Made by a program: the position numbers and the translations under genes
Notes under the pieces: model-generated
Database searches by the model: none
Told to the model about the DNA's origin: nothing
The model's input: only the letters and a program-made list of their open reading frames with translations
Assembly (NCBI GenBank): GCA_015680685.1
Contig: MNCI01002682.1
Span: 1,333,221 to 1,397,220, forward strand
DNA: 64,000 bases
Source of the DNA: Gnetum montanum
Taxonomy: Eukaryota; Streptophyta; Gnetopsida; Gnetales; Gnetaceae
Reading direction: 5' to 3'
In this document: in pieces, positions 33,708-45,412 of the stretch
Position numbering within the stretch: position 1 is the stretch's first letter
Layout of the letters: the number at the start of each line of letters is the position of its first letter

Positions 33708-33726
33708 GTCCCTGGCAATGGCACCA
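33708..33726 (-). promoter_or_regulatory. Primer-binding site of element C (tRNA-Asp type)
   Basis: Sense TGGTGCCATTGCCAGGGAC starts one base after the LTR. It equals the complement of the plant tRNA-Asp 3' end except at three positions, each a CG site changed to TG or CA. Confidence 0.85.
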
Positions 33727-33727
33727 A

Positions 33728-34541
33728 TGATGAGTGGCGAGGTACCCCTACACTTAACCATACGAATATGAGCGTAACACGCGTGATCTGGTCGAACTCT
33801 GCAAACTAAGTGCCTACATGCCTCATGTAACGCTTAAGGTTAATTATTCGTTGTCTTCCCAGACTTACTTGTAGTTGTCACAGTGTATGGTTAAGTAAGT
33901 CCGAGGTATATGATTTTTATGTTTTTTTTGGTTTTATCTCCTATGCTATCGAGGTGAAGGGTTGAAGAGATTAACTAACTAACTCTAACTAACTAACTAA
34001 GTCTGAATTAACCTAGCGTTAGCATCCATTCCCACTTACCGTACACACCCTGAACCAATGCAACCGTGGTTACCAAACGCTAGTCGTTGATGGGATCACC
34101 ACACGTAACACACGTGCTCGAAGCAGTCATACTGAGGCACTTAACTAGGAGAGAAGGGTTGAGAAAGATTTAATTCCTAATAAAGCATGTAAATGATAAA
34201 TAGTAAATAACAATAAATAAATCCTAATTAGCCTATTCCATGCACTGCAAGGTTTATCCAAGAAGCTCATCTTTATTATCATACACAAACTTAAGTTTAG
34301 GTACAATGTTTGCTCAAATAAAGATTCGTTCACTTTAGGACTCCTACTGTGGGCACATGGAAAATATTCTATCTCTAAAGTGATCAATTTGCCAGAGTTT
34401 CACTACAGTCTAAGCCTAGGATGAGGAAACAAGGGAGAGCTACCTCTTATTTTTAGATATGATGGTGCAATTGCATACATGATATCATGGGGGATGACGG
34501 GATATCGCGACGTTCGCGATATTGCATATCGTGTCCCATCA
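33728..34541 (-). repeat. 5' LTR of element C
   Basis: 814 bp; starts TGATGGGAC and ends CACTCATCA in sense. Highly similar to 27437-28311, including the AACTAACTAACTCTAACTAA repeat near 33970. It is about 60 bp shorter, mostly within the GATATC cluster. Confidence 0.9.
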
Positions 34542-36480
34542 AAGACTTAGAAAAATAACATGAACTTTCCTTACTTTTAAATGTGAAAATGAAAAATTTT
34601 CTAACTCCTTGCACACATGCACACACACACAGAAAGAGAGAGAGAGATATATATATATATATATATGTTTATTAGTTTAACATTGTACATACGACATCTT
34701 AGCTATGACATCGTAAGGCCTAATACATTGTACCTATGAAGTTACCACCAAAAAATTTTGAGTTTTAAGCATTTTTTGTTAAAAGAAAGTTGAGACAAGT
34801 GGATAATGTGGAAGATGTAGAAATTTTCTAAAGGGTCTTTGATCATAAATGATGCCCAAACTATGAAAATTTGATGGTTAAAGATCATAAAGAAGGAATC
34901 TTTGGCATAGAAGGTCAATCAAATGTATAAGAGAAGGTAGTGAGAATTATCAAAGGTATGATAAAAAATGGGAATTTAGAAAAGTAAACATTACTGGTTA
35001 AAGTTTCTTGAATGCACAAGATGATGTGGAATTAATTGTCAGGTATAATGTACAAAAGTTATACAAGTGGGTCCTCCCCAAAGTAGGCTCCAACCCTTAG
35101 TGCCCTTGTATAACCACATCTATAAGTGTTCATAGGCACTCAAGGAGTTGAATGTAGAACATATTTGTCTTGCAACACACACATGTTAGTATTACCATAA
35201 TGGGAAAATAATACTATATTGTACCAAACCATAGAATAATGATTATATATATACCAGTGAGGTGGAATGGGATTAAAAAGGGTTACATTAATTGGAATGT
35301 GAGGTATCTTACCATAGGCATAATGAATTCTTATGTGTGATGTATGGTTAAATAGATCATTAGCCTTTATGTCCAAGATCCAAGCCAAGTCCATACCACT
35401 TACCAATGACATTGCATTGTATCACCCCCAAAACTAGCAACCATAAGACTACCACTACTGTAAGAAGCATTATCACTTGGCAATGTAGCTCAAGGAAGAA
35501 GTTTATTAATAGCATCCTTTATTTTTGACATTTCTAAGAAGTTTCCTATCTTCAAGTATGGGTAACATATCTTTCCAATGGGACCCTTAGAAATTTTATT
35601 CTATGCATTTATTATATTTTTACTATATTGACCTTACCAGAGGACTACTTTCAGACATGTGTAACATTTCTTTCCAAAGACATCGTAAGGTAGCACTTAT
35701 TGTACTCATACTTCCATTTTTCATTAGAAATCAAGCAAATAATATAGTCTTAACAATAAGATAAAACTTATAGTTTTAGTATTAGAGAATTCAAAAATCC
35801 CCTTGATATCACATCCTTTGCATTCCTACTTAGTTCTTCCCATTTCTATTTAGGCATAATGATCACAAGTTTATTTTAGTTTTATTAGGAAAATAATATC
35901 ATTATGACCATGGTAAGAACCTCTTATTATTGGAAATAAGTGGATGGATGATGTGGTCTCATTGTATATAGAATCAATCCTTCCATGATTTGATAACATA
36001 GGGTAATCTTCATAGTATTAGGACTATATCTTGCTTTGTTCCTTTGCACTTTACTAGAAATTTAACAAAAATATGTACAAGAAAAATGATGAAAAATCAT
36101 AGAAAAATGATAAGAATGAAAAACTATTAAATAATATAAAATGATTAATAAATGAGAAAAGTATAAAAAATATAAAAGATATAAAAAATGTGAAAAAGTA
36201 GTAAGAAAAGAAAAAGAAAAGTTCAATGCCTAAGTGTCACATCAAACAGCCCCACAACTATTATTAAAAATAGTTAGCAAAAGATAAAATGGATTTAAGA
36301 TGGTTTGGTGGCTAAGGTATAATCATTAGAGGAATTAAGATGGTCATAGAATGTTTTGAATTGTTGAACATTAACCAAGATAAGTTTTTTTTGGGCTGGT
36401 TGGATGATAGATCTGCATGGTGTCTAATGGGTATGTTGCATGGATGATATAGAGCCCTTTCCATAAATTTTGGAACTTAT
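34542..36480 (-). other. Post-integrase spacer of the hybrid element
   Basis: Shares the conserved untranslated block (35068-35160) with elements C and F. The A-rich region 36060-36230 parallels 59760-60020. No gene seen. Confidence 0.55.
34618..34669. repeat. Compound microsatellite (AC)n(AG)n(AT)n
   Basis: Short runs of AC, then AG, then AT in direct succession. Confidence 0.9.
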
Positions 36481-36980
36481 CCCTTTATGGCACATGATTG
36501 CAATTGTAGTAGAGGACCTTATCACTTGGCTATATTAACACTTGTCATATTCTTGCATCATGCCTACATTTGGAGTATTTCTTATGTAACTCATAGAGCA
36601 TGTATCCTATTGGGAGTTTCCATGTGAATCTATATGCCCATAAAGCATCATTCAACTTAGTGCTCTAATAAATTTTAAATTGACTAACTTTTCTAGTTAA
36701 TATTCTAGTAATTTCTTGGTTAATCACATCTACATGACCCTTTTCTTGGGGATGATATGGTGTGGTTAGTTTGTGGTTCATCCCAAGTTGTTGCATTAGC
36801 TTCTTGAATGTAGCTCCCATGAAATGTGTTTCATTGTTGGATATGAGCATACATGGTATTCCAAATCTATTTACCATGTGTTGTTGAAAGGATTTAGTAG
36901 CTATTATAGCTATTCAATCTTTGACTATAATTGCTTCTACCCCTTTCATGCAAGAATTAATTGTCACTATAATATATAAT
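36481..36980 (-). pseudogene. int: Integrase remnant of the hybrid element
   Basis: VTINSCMKGVEAI, then FGIPCMLISNNETHF and TTPYHPQEKGHVDVINQEITRIL, are readable (36877-36665 uninterrupted). The N-terminal zinc finger and the first catalytic Asp are missing because the sequence jumps from the RNase H tail to the middle of the core. The second Asp has become Asn (ISNNETHF) and the Glu position is Asp (HVDVIN). Inactive. Confidence 0.75.
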
Positions 36981-37420
36981 AATAACAATTAATTCTATTC
37001 CTAAAGTTTCCATCTTAGTCTTAACAAATGATTTACTACAACATTTTCAGTTCCTTTCTTGTCTATCATTATGATGTCAAACTCTTGTAGTATCATGAGC
37101 CATCATATCACCCTTGGACTAATTATTGGTTTATTCATCAAAAACCTAATGGCACTATGATTAGTGTGGAAATATATAGGATACATAAGCACATAGTGTC
37201 TAAATTTTTCAAGTGCATACACCACCATCATAAGCTTCTTTTCCATAGTAGTGTAGTTGAGTTGTGCTTCAGTGATGCATCGACAAGCACAATGTATGTA
37301 ATATGGTCTTTTTTGATCATCAAGATAAGTAAGTACTACACCCAATGCATACTTTGAAGCATCTATCATAATGTGGAAGGGCTTAGACTAATTTGTAGCT
37401 TGAATAATTTGTGTTTCAAT
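36981..37420 (-). pseudogene. pol: RNase H of the hybrid element
   Basis: MIDASKYALGVVL (Asp present), CITEAQLNYTTMEKKLMMVVYALEKFRHY (Glu in place) and FHTNHSAIRFLMNK (expected Asp is Asn) are seen in 37369-37103. The RNase H tail EFDIIMIDKKGTENVVVNHL, typical of Athila and related elements, follows after a stop near 37101. Confidence 0.82.
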
Positions 37421-37915
37421 TAACTTCTACTTTAATGTCTTGAATGCCTTCTTACACTAATTTGTCCATTGGAACAATGCATCTTTCTTTGTTAGTTTCA
37501 CTAGTGGCTTTGCTATATTTGAAAAATTTTCAATGAATCTTATGTAGTATCCTATATGGTCAAGGAATGATTTGACATCCTTAAAAATTTGTGGCCTTTA
37601 GGTGATATTTTCAATAACTCTTATTTTATCCTAATCTACCTTTATTTCTTTTTTAGATACTTTATGTCCCAAAACAATATTGTCTTGGATCATTAGATGG
37701 CTCTTTTTCCAGTTAATCTTTAAATTAGTTTTGACACATCTTTTCATAACATAATTTGTTCAATAAAATCATTTTTTAAAGTCTATCCCTTCATTAGAAA
37801 ATTCATCCATGAATTCTCTACTCTATTACCAATATGCTTTTGTAAGATGCTCAGAACTAGTCTTTGAAAAGTAGTAGGAGCATTACACAAGCTAAAATGC
37901 ATCTACTTGTGGGAA
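37421..37915 (-). pseudogene. pol: RT, C-terminal part (after the solo LTR)
   Basis: Readable blocks: LCNAPTTFQRLVLSIL (near 37890), IVLGHKVSKKEIKVD (near 37680), FLDHIGYYIRFIENFSNIAKPLVKLTKKDALFQW (near 37570-37470). The catalytic YxDD box region between them is damaged. The N-terminal half lies beyond the insertion at 37921-39160. Confidence 0.75.
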
Positions 37916-37920
37916 AATTT

Positions 37921-39160
37921 TTGACCTTTTGGTATTTCAAAACCTTAAGGATAATGAAGAATATGGAAATATGTTTTTATTATAGCAAGGACATAAATAA
38001 TAAAGGACTTTAGAACAAGATTTGAGTTTGAAAACAAGATCTATGTTGAGATGTCATGAAATCTATGTAGAGATGTCATTATGAAGACTACATAGAAAAG
38101 ATAAGAGCATTGAAATGTACAATTACTACAAGCTAAATGAATATGCTAAAAGGATTAGGAAGAAGCCAAATAAATGAGAGAAAGCCTCAAGAACCAAAGC
38201 TCAAAAGTTGAGAAGATGTCTCTAAGAAGCAAAAGATGTCTTGGTAGAGAGAAGTGCATTCATAACAAGACATCTCACAAAAATAGGAGATTTATTCTTT
38301 TAAAAGAATATGTCTTCCTAGAGATGTTCCATTCATGAAGGATATGTCTCCCTAGAATTGACGCTAAATTCAAAGTGATATCCCAATCTTGAAGGAGACA
38401 TCTACACTAGCCATTGGATAGTTGTTACATAAATTCTAAGGTATTTTTAGAAACTCTGATGCTATGAGAAGACTCCAAATTCTTGAAAATTTAGCAAGTG
38501 TTATCAACATCAAAGTAATCATTTTCATATCTATTTTCTTGTACTCTTTTCCTACATTGTCACATCATTTTCTTGGTTGTATGTTAATTGTATGTTGAAT
38601 TGAGCCTCAATGGAAAGGTCTTGTAATTGTAGTTACATTCTTTCCTTATTTTTTACATTCTTTATTATTGCCTTGTGGGGTTGATGTGCTTCTTATGGGA
38701 AGGTATTTGTATTGAGCTTGTCAAGATCCTATGGAATTTAGTGGTTTTGTAGCATCAAATGACTCTAGAGCATAGCTTAATTTTGTAAAGGTTATGGTAT
38801 CCTTGAAACTACATTTTAAGCTTGTTGGAACCTTGTAGGGTTGAGTGGTTTCATCATGATGAAACACTCCAAAGTATAGCTCAAATCTTGTATAAGGTAT
38901 GTTGTTCTTCAAACCACATTTTAAGCATGTTGGAACCTTGCAAGGTTAAGAGATTTCACAATGATGAAACTCTCTGTAGTATAGCTCAAATCTTGTAGAG
39001 GTTTTGGTGTCATTTAAATCACATTTTAGAAGAAACAAAGTATAGAGGTATGCAAGGAATCTACCCTCTAAGTGTGAGCTACCCAAGTTGGTGAACCACA
39101 TAAATTTTGTTTTAATTAGGGAACTTATTCAACCCCCTTTTTAAGTTCTTGATTCTCACA
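37921..39160. mobile_element. Copia-like solo LTR inserted in RT
   Basis: About 1,240 bp that interrupts RT exactly between the GTF and MPF blocks. Flanks AATTT (37916-37920) and AATGT (39161-39165) match at four of five bases. One end reads (minus strand) TGTGAGAATCAAGAACTT followed by a G-run and GTTGAATAAG, a style seen in plant Ty1/copia LTRs. It has no internal coding domain. Boundaries plus or minus a few bases. Confidence 0.55.
38735..39030. repeat. Three imperfect tandem units of about 105 bp inside the solo LTR
   Basis: Each unit carries GATGAAAC-like, TATAGCTCAAATCTTGTA and ACATTTTAAGC(A/T)TGTTGGAACC cores (about 38740-38840, 38841-38945, 38946-39030). Confidence 0.7.
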
Positions 39161-39720
39161 AATGTCCCCAATGACTAGTGAATGTGGCCTTTTCTTGATC
39201 TTCTAGTGTAATTTGTATCTAATTATAACCATTGTACCCATTGAGAAAACTGTAGTGCTAGTGTCCTACAATGGTTTTAAGAACTTGGTCAACAAATGGT
39301 AGAGGAAATATATCCTTGAATGTTGCAAAATTTTAACAACCAAAAGTTAATGTAGGTCCTCCACTTGATATGACTAGGCAAAGGCTGTTGACCATTTTTT
39401 AACCACATTCAGTAACATTTCTTTTTTGTTCTAGAGTAAGATTTGCATTGATTATTATTGGCTTCCCATTTTTTAAGAATGCATATTCCATGCCGATAGG
39501 TAGACTTTTTAACTCAAGGGGTTATTACTTTAAATTCTAAGGAATTTCCAACTCTTCCTAGTAGGTACTATCATTTGCATTATCAAAGAGTTGGTGGTGA
39601 ACTTGCTCTAGTTCATTCATGCCTATGACATATGCGCATGTCAGGCTCTCAAAAGATTTCATGCAAAGTGTGCTACTTTCAGGATTAGAAATTAGCCATC
39701 AGGTACCCTCTTTTTTTGTG
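39161..39720 (-). pseudogene. pol: RT, N-terminal part (before the solo LTR)
   Basis: In sense, FPLPFVDQVLKTIVGH is followed by FLNGYNGYN and EDQEKATFTSHWG just before the insertion (about 39270-39166). These are the motif A/B region of gypsy RT, with the motif A Asp changed to Asn. Upstream, VNSLCLVISSGGPTLTFGC is weakly recognisable. Confidence 0.72.
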
Positions 39721-39800
39721 AATGTTATGTACATATACCTTTGAATATCTTTTTTAGATGCACATTGCCTACATGTAGAAATAGATGCTTGTTTAATGAA

Positions 39801-40220
39801 TCAGAGTTTTTGCATGTAATTACACTCTATATTACTATACACAACACATGGAACTCGCTTCTTTTCAATCTTTCCAAATGCATTTTCCTTAGATATCTCT
39901 AGGAAAATATTTTTGATGCCCATTATTGCATCAACAATTCTTAGCCATACCCTTTCCATGATGATTGGAAAGTCCCCTTTACAGCTCTTTACCTTGATTA
40001 CTAGGAAATTAGTAGGATAAGACCACCCATAGATAGTGGTCATAATGTCTTTTACCAATTCCAATGGAATAGTGATGAACTGGTCTACCAATTCCAATAT
40101 GATATTGCTCTTCTTGAGAGGTGATAGGTTCCATGTAGTATACATCTCATGAGAAATCAAGTTGACATTAGAACCTAAATCAAGAAGAGCTTTACGTGGT
40201 TCATTCTTAGCAATTTGTAA
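39801..40220 (-). pseudogene. pro: Aspartic protease of Y
   Basis: 119 codons are open (40160-39801). Upstream NEPRKALLDLGSNVNLIS shows the active-site D-S-G altered to D-L-G. GWSYPTNFLVIKV and FPIIMERVWLRIVDA follow. Homologous to the copies in C, F and 48050-48460. Confidence 0.75.
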
Positions 40221-42755
40221 ATAAATAAGAGGACTTCCAGGATCAATTAATTTCTTATTAAGGTTACTGACCTAGATCCAATTAGAGATAGCATGAGTGA
40301 GCATAACAATATGGATTTTAGGTGGTATTTAGATTGAAGGGTAATCAAAGGAATTAGATGTAGAGGGGGATGGAGAAATAGGATTGCCAACCATATGTGT
40401 ATGTGAGGGCTTAGGTGGACTGTTGGATCAAACAAAAGGTCTTTTCCATGTTCTAGTATCTAAACCACTTGGTTGATGAACTGGTTGTAGATTGATGGCC
40501 CTGGTAGCATTACGTTGCTGCGGTTAGGTTGGAAATTCATCCTGCATAGATAGAGTAGGTGGTAACTATATTGAGGGTGGAGGAATAGGTGCAGGAATAG
40601 GAGAGGGATAGGGATATCAAGTGGTATCCCTCATTGAATGTGAATAATGAGTTTGATAACATTCAAAAAGGTAGTAGTGATGTTGGAAAGAAGAAACTTA
40701 ATTGGAAGAGTCATGTGGAGACAGGCATTGATGAATGTAATACCCATATGGATCAGGTTATCTATAAGGATATTATTGCCATGGTAGTGGTAACACCCAT
40801 GATTGTGGTTGCTGCCATTGTTGATATTGCTTGTATGGTTGCAGTGGAGTTCCACTTGGATAATACTATTGTTGTTGAAGGAACTACCTTTGATTGCCTT
40901 GAGGATAAGGCAATCTTTTGGGTGTTTGCCTTTTTGCTAGTCATGGATTTAGAGCATACACCTTAGACTCCTATAAGTGTGATATGATGGGGCAACATCC
41001 CTTAGGATGTTCATATTAGCAGATGTCACATCCACCATCATCATCTAATTCAGTTGTTGCAACTTCCTCTACTATAGTAATCTTGTCCTTACCCCTTTGA
41101 TTAACATTTTCAACTTCCTTTTACCTCCTAAAATCATGATCACTACCTTGTCCTTTAGACTCTTTAGCAATTTTTAGGACATCTTGAAATCTACTCTCTA
41201 TGGAGTCCTAAAATTGATAAACCTTGGCCAAAATTTTAGAAGTAAATTTTTGAAATTGGCAAGGTTTTCTAGTTCACCACCTCATCAAGTGATGATTCCT
41301 CCTCACTCTCATAAAATTGAACCTCCCTCTTGTAAATGGAAGGATTTTAGTTGTATTCTTCTACACTTTCACATTTCCTCAACTCTCATTCTTCTTTTAC
41401 TACTTGCTCAATCAGCCATTGAATCTGATAGGCTCATAATTTTGACAATTGCCCTTGGGCATAGATGGGAAGAGTTATTCTTGTTTTTGATTAGAGCCCA
41501 TCTATGATATGGTGAAGTTGCTCCAATTGAGAAGAACCATGGCTAGAACATCTATTAACTCATGGTAGTGTCTAAGAATCATGTGTTCCTTGTTTCCATC
41601 CTTGGATCTACCTACTCAAGTTGGACACTTAAGAGTACGTCTAATATTTGTCATTGAATAGTTCAAGCATTGTACTTTACCATCTGATGGATTCTAATTC
41701 TAAGGATTAGTACTAGCTTTCTACTTCTTTAATAAGTGTCCTAAGAAACAACTTAAGCTTGTACTAGTATTTTTCTATATTTTCAAGCCATAGGCATCGT
41801 GGAAGGCTTGAAGATGGTTCTACGGATCTAAGTTATATCCCCCTTTGAATCTAGGGATATTTTTCATGTCTAGCCTCTTGATCTGACTATCCTTAATGTG
41901 CATTGTACGAATTATCATTGCCTTTGCAATGTTTAGCATGCTTTGAGTAGCGAGCAAAGGCTCATCAAGGCCATGATTCTAGTGCCTACAATGTTGTATG
42001 CTACCCCTTTTTTCATGATGGTTGATCTCTCTTGAATGCCCATGCTTGGTCTCATTGGTCACGTCCATCACAATCATGCCCCCTATGGTTGCATTCAAAT
42101 CCAGAAGAGAAAGAAGATGACAAAGGCAAAGAGGAAGGAGAACTAGCACCATCACGATGCCTACCACTCCCTCTTTGATGGTCATGGCCATGATCACGAT
42201 TATGCTTCTCTTCTCCTTGGATCCCCCATTATCATTAGATCTATTCTTGCCAGAACCAAGATTATAGATTATGGACTACAAGTTCTAGTTTTGACCTCCT
42301 TCACTGAAGTTAAAGAGAGGAGTTTCTTTGAATGGAAAACCTCTAGAGAGGGGTTCTCCACCATCTTTTTTGTACATTAGGTATGGGGAATCATTGGACC
42401 ACTTCCCCTTCACATATTTGTAACACTGCTATAACTATTGATTCCTTAGACAATTTGCATTAGTCACATGATAAATTCTAGTGTCACTATCCTACACAAC
42501 TTACTTAGCATGAAGTCCCTCAAGGCGCACTTGCATAAGAGTTTGTTAGAGCATCATAGGAACGGATCGATCTGATAGTAACACAATGTTGCCCTTTATG
42601 TCACGCCATCACAACAATTCATCCTGGTGTAGGATAAAGGTGAAATTGGATACATACTCATCAGGATGAGCATATATTACTCTATATCATTAGGGAACCT
42701 ATTGATTTACTTTGTTAAAGTTGGGTGGAGAATCACTCCTATGAAAACAAGACAT
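40221..42755 (-). pseudogene. gag: Gag of Y
   Basis: ATG at 42755-42753 opens a start (MSCFHRSDSPPNF) that parallels the gag start of C. The capsid region near 41500-41180 corresponds to 32301-31855. A Cys/His knuckle-like block lies near 41000. Many stops and frameshifts. Confidence 0.65.
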
Positions 42756-42897
42756 CTTGTGTTAGAAAACAAGAAATGTAGTGTGCTTCTTAAAATTATT
42801 GTAGTTATTTTAATGTATGATATGAATTTAAGGTTTGTTCCAATGATCTTGAACAACTTTTCACTAAGTCCTAGCTAGTGCATGTAACAACTAAAGA

Positions 42898-42915
42898 TCC
42901 CTCACAATGGCACCA
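42898..42915 (-). promoter_or_regulatory. Primer-binding site of Y (tRNA-Asp type, decayed)
   Basis: Sense TGGTGCCATTGTGAGGGA one base after the LTR end. Same tRNA-Asp complement as in C with extra changes. Confidence 0.75.
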
Positions 42916-42916
42916 A

Positions 42917-43804
42917 TGATGAACGATGAGGTACCCCTATGCCCAACCATATGAATCATAAGTGTTCACACATGATTCAGTTAAATTTCGTAGACCTTAA
43001 GTTCTTAAGTACATTGGTTTCAAAATGTGAAATCTAATCATGAAAATTTTTGTCTTCTCAACTACACTTGTGGAGCTTAATTATATGGTTAAGTGTAAAA
43101 TAGGCACATGATTTTTTATTATTTTATATTTTATTCATCTATGATTAATAACAAGTTGAAACTTAATTTATGAACCAATTTAACTAATCTAATTGCTAAT
43201 TAATAACTAACTATCCTAACATAAGTATCCAGTCCCACTTTTCATGCACATCCTGAACATGTATAATGCTGCTAGATTACCAAATGTTAAGCGTTGATGG
43301 GATTACCAAGTGTCATACGTATGCTCGAAGAGGTCGTACTTATGTGCTTAATTAACTACTATTTAATCTAGCTAGTTTACTTTAGCTTAATGAATCGGGA
43401 GCATTAAATAAAATTGAATAAAACATTAGATGCATAAATAAAATATTTAAGCTAGCCAAGGTGCTGCAAGGTTTAATCAGAAAGCTTGTCTTTATTACTG
43501 CACACACTACTGTGCTCAGGTATAATAGTGCTCGAATAAAGATCCGTACACTTAACGACTCTTGCTATGGGAACTTTGGAAAATATTCTAACTTTGGAGA
43601 AAAGAAATTACAAGATCTCTACTATGCTATGAAAAAAAAAACTACTTCCAGACTGTGTGCCCAAGCACTATATTTATAGGCCTGTACAAACCCTGTTATA
43701 TCATGTATTCAACATCGCATCTTGGGACCTGATATTGCATATCTAATATTAGGGCTCTAATATCGAGTATACAATATCAAAGGTAGGAAAAACACAGTTC
43801 ATCA
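42917..43804 (-). repeat. 5' LTR of Athila-like element Y
   Basis: 888 bp, TGATGAACTG...GTTCATCA in sense. Its closest partner is the plus-strand LTR 52383-53250: both have CCTATAAATATAGTGCTTGGG followed by CACA and a CATAGCATAGT block. The target-site duplication CTTAC lies at 43805-43809. Confidence 0.87.
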
Positions 43805-43809
43805 CTTAC

Positions 43810-44351
43810 CTTATAGTGGCTTTCAATTTAAAAAATTTATAGTCCAAAGTATCTACAAAAAATATAATAAAACTAGATAATTTGAGTGAAACTAAACAAA
43901 ACAAGTTTAACAATCCTCTAAAAGATTTATGTGATACTTATTTCATTCTTAAAGGAGATTCTTGAGTAATTGGTATCATCAACTTTCTTCTAGCACATGC
44001 TTTAGTAATAGGTATCATTGCTTTCATTTTGTAATTGAATGACATAACCTTGTAAATATCTATTATACCATAAAAATATGAAAATCTAAATTAGATTATG
44101 AAAACCTAAATTACATTACCAAGTAAATATACCTAACATGAAACTCATTTTGATGTGGTTTTAAGATTTTTTTACCTTGCTTGGATTCTCTTTCTAAGAT
44201 CACTAGCAAGATTGCTATTTGATGCCACTAACCTAAACATTCATAATGTAGGTACATCAAATGGTGAGTGTAATGACAAAGTAAGTAAAACAAAAAGTTC
44301 TTGTATATTTTTCATTTTATGATGCAAGTAGAGAAAACAATGAACTAGATG
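43810..44351 (-). repeat. Inverted middle segment of host repeat between Y and X
   Basis: Its reverse complement matches plus-strand host repeat: 44130-44351 matches 22570-22830, and 43810-44030 matches 63165-63345. It is therefore inverted relative to both outer flanks. Confidence 0.75.
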
Positions 44352-44356
44352 ATGAA

Positions 44357-45266
44357 TGATAAAACCATTTTTTGATGAGCCATAATATCATATGTAGGAT
44401 ATTGCATCTACAATATCACATCTTTACCTATCTCATTGTTGATATGATGTATTGGGAGTTGTGTGGCCCTATAAATACTGACACTTGGTCACATTAGTTG
44501 AATAACTTTTTATTATAGTCTTAGGGAAACTCTTACAGCTTGTTGTCATAGTTCACACTTAGAGATAGAGTGAATGCCTGCAATGTGATGTTGAATAATT
44601 GAATGGAATCTTTAATCAAGTGGATTGTACTTAGGCACAGTTCATGAACAACAATAAAAATTGAAACTACATATCATCATTATAGCATCCACTTAGTTTA
44701 TTTATTTTACTTAGCTAATTTCTTTACTTAGTTTAATTGTAAGTTCTTTAATATGCTTACTTTAGTATAGTTCTTTACATTTTTGAAATATGTTACTTTT
44801 CATGCTTGCTAGTAAGGTATAATGAGTGTGACTGGTTTTGAGCATATAAGTGTAATCTTTTGGTAATCCTAGTAGTGTTATTGCTTGGTTTTTCTAGTAG
44901 GATAATGCTTGGTAACCTAGTAATAGTTACATAAGCCTAAGATGTGTACAGTAAGCCAAGAACGATTGCTTATTACCATAAGATAGAGTAAATTTGCATT
45001 TCTATTATTATTTATATTTAGGTTTTACTCTCATGTTTCATTATGTTTCTACTTAGGAGTAACATGAACCTACAACATCAACATAGAAAATTCCTTACTT
45101 AGAGTTAAACCATATACTTGCAGTTCACTAACTTGAAGTGGAAAGACAATGATCATGAACTAAGTATCAACTTCTAGCATACTCACATTGTCCATCCATA
45201 GATTATGATTTGGTCATGCCTGTGCACTCATAACTTGTATGTGGAGTGTTATGTTATCGCTCATAA
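44357..45266 (+). repeat. 5' LTR of Athila-like element X
   Basis: 910 bp, starting TGATAAAACC and ending CTCATAA (expected CA lost). GATATC/GATATT motifs lie at 44385-44450 and TATAAATA near 44470. Target-site duplication ATGAA at 44352-44356. Pairs with 23041-23970. Confidence 0.87.
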
Positions 45267-45267
45267 T

Positions 45268-45285
45268 TGGCACCATTGCTAAGGA
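45268..45285 (+). promoter_or_regulatory. Primer-binding site of X
   Basis: TGGCACCATTGCTAAGGA, one base after the LTR end; a diverged tRNA-Asp complement. Confidence 0.75.
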
Positions 45286-45412
45286 TGTGTCAATATTTTC
45301 TTAGTAGTTCACCTTATAGAGTTTGTTGTATCAAGAATCATAAAGTTTACCCTACACATTTTTAATCAATATTCTAACACACACACATACTAAAGAGCAT
45401 TAAACATATAAC

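Larger units (their letters stand above)
27437..34541 (-). mobile_element. Nested non-autonomous Athila-like element C (gag-protease only)
   Basis: Two similar LTRs (28311-27437 and 34541-33728 in sense order) bound 5.4 kb. The order is primer-binding site, gag, protease, post-integrase spacer, polypurine tract. RT, RNase H and integrase are absent: protease ends near 30534 and the next recognisable sequence (30444-30241) matches the region after integrase at 50430-50532. Flanks GAGGC (27432-27436) and AAGAC (34542-34546) look like a target-site duplication altered by two G/A transitions. The unoccupied homologous site is in element F near 58290. Confidence 0.85.
23041..43804 (-). mobile_element. 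Hybrid Athila-like element (3' part from X, 5' part from Y), with nested insertions
   Basis: In minus-strand order: LTR 43804-42917, primer-binding site, gag, protease, RT (split by a solo LTR), RNase H, integrase piece, spacer (split by element C), post-integrase ORF, polypurine tract, LTR 23970-23041. The flanks do not match each other (TTCAT on the left, CTTAC on the right). The left LTR pairs with the LTR at 44357-45266 and the right LTR with the one at 52383-53250. This indicates a recombinant of two elements. Confidence 0.75.

Noticed and set aside
27437-43804. Reading 27437-28311 and 42917-43804 as the LTR pair of one element
   Set aside because: 27437-28311 pairs much better with 33728-34541, and 42917-43804 with 52383-53250; flanking duplications agree.
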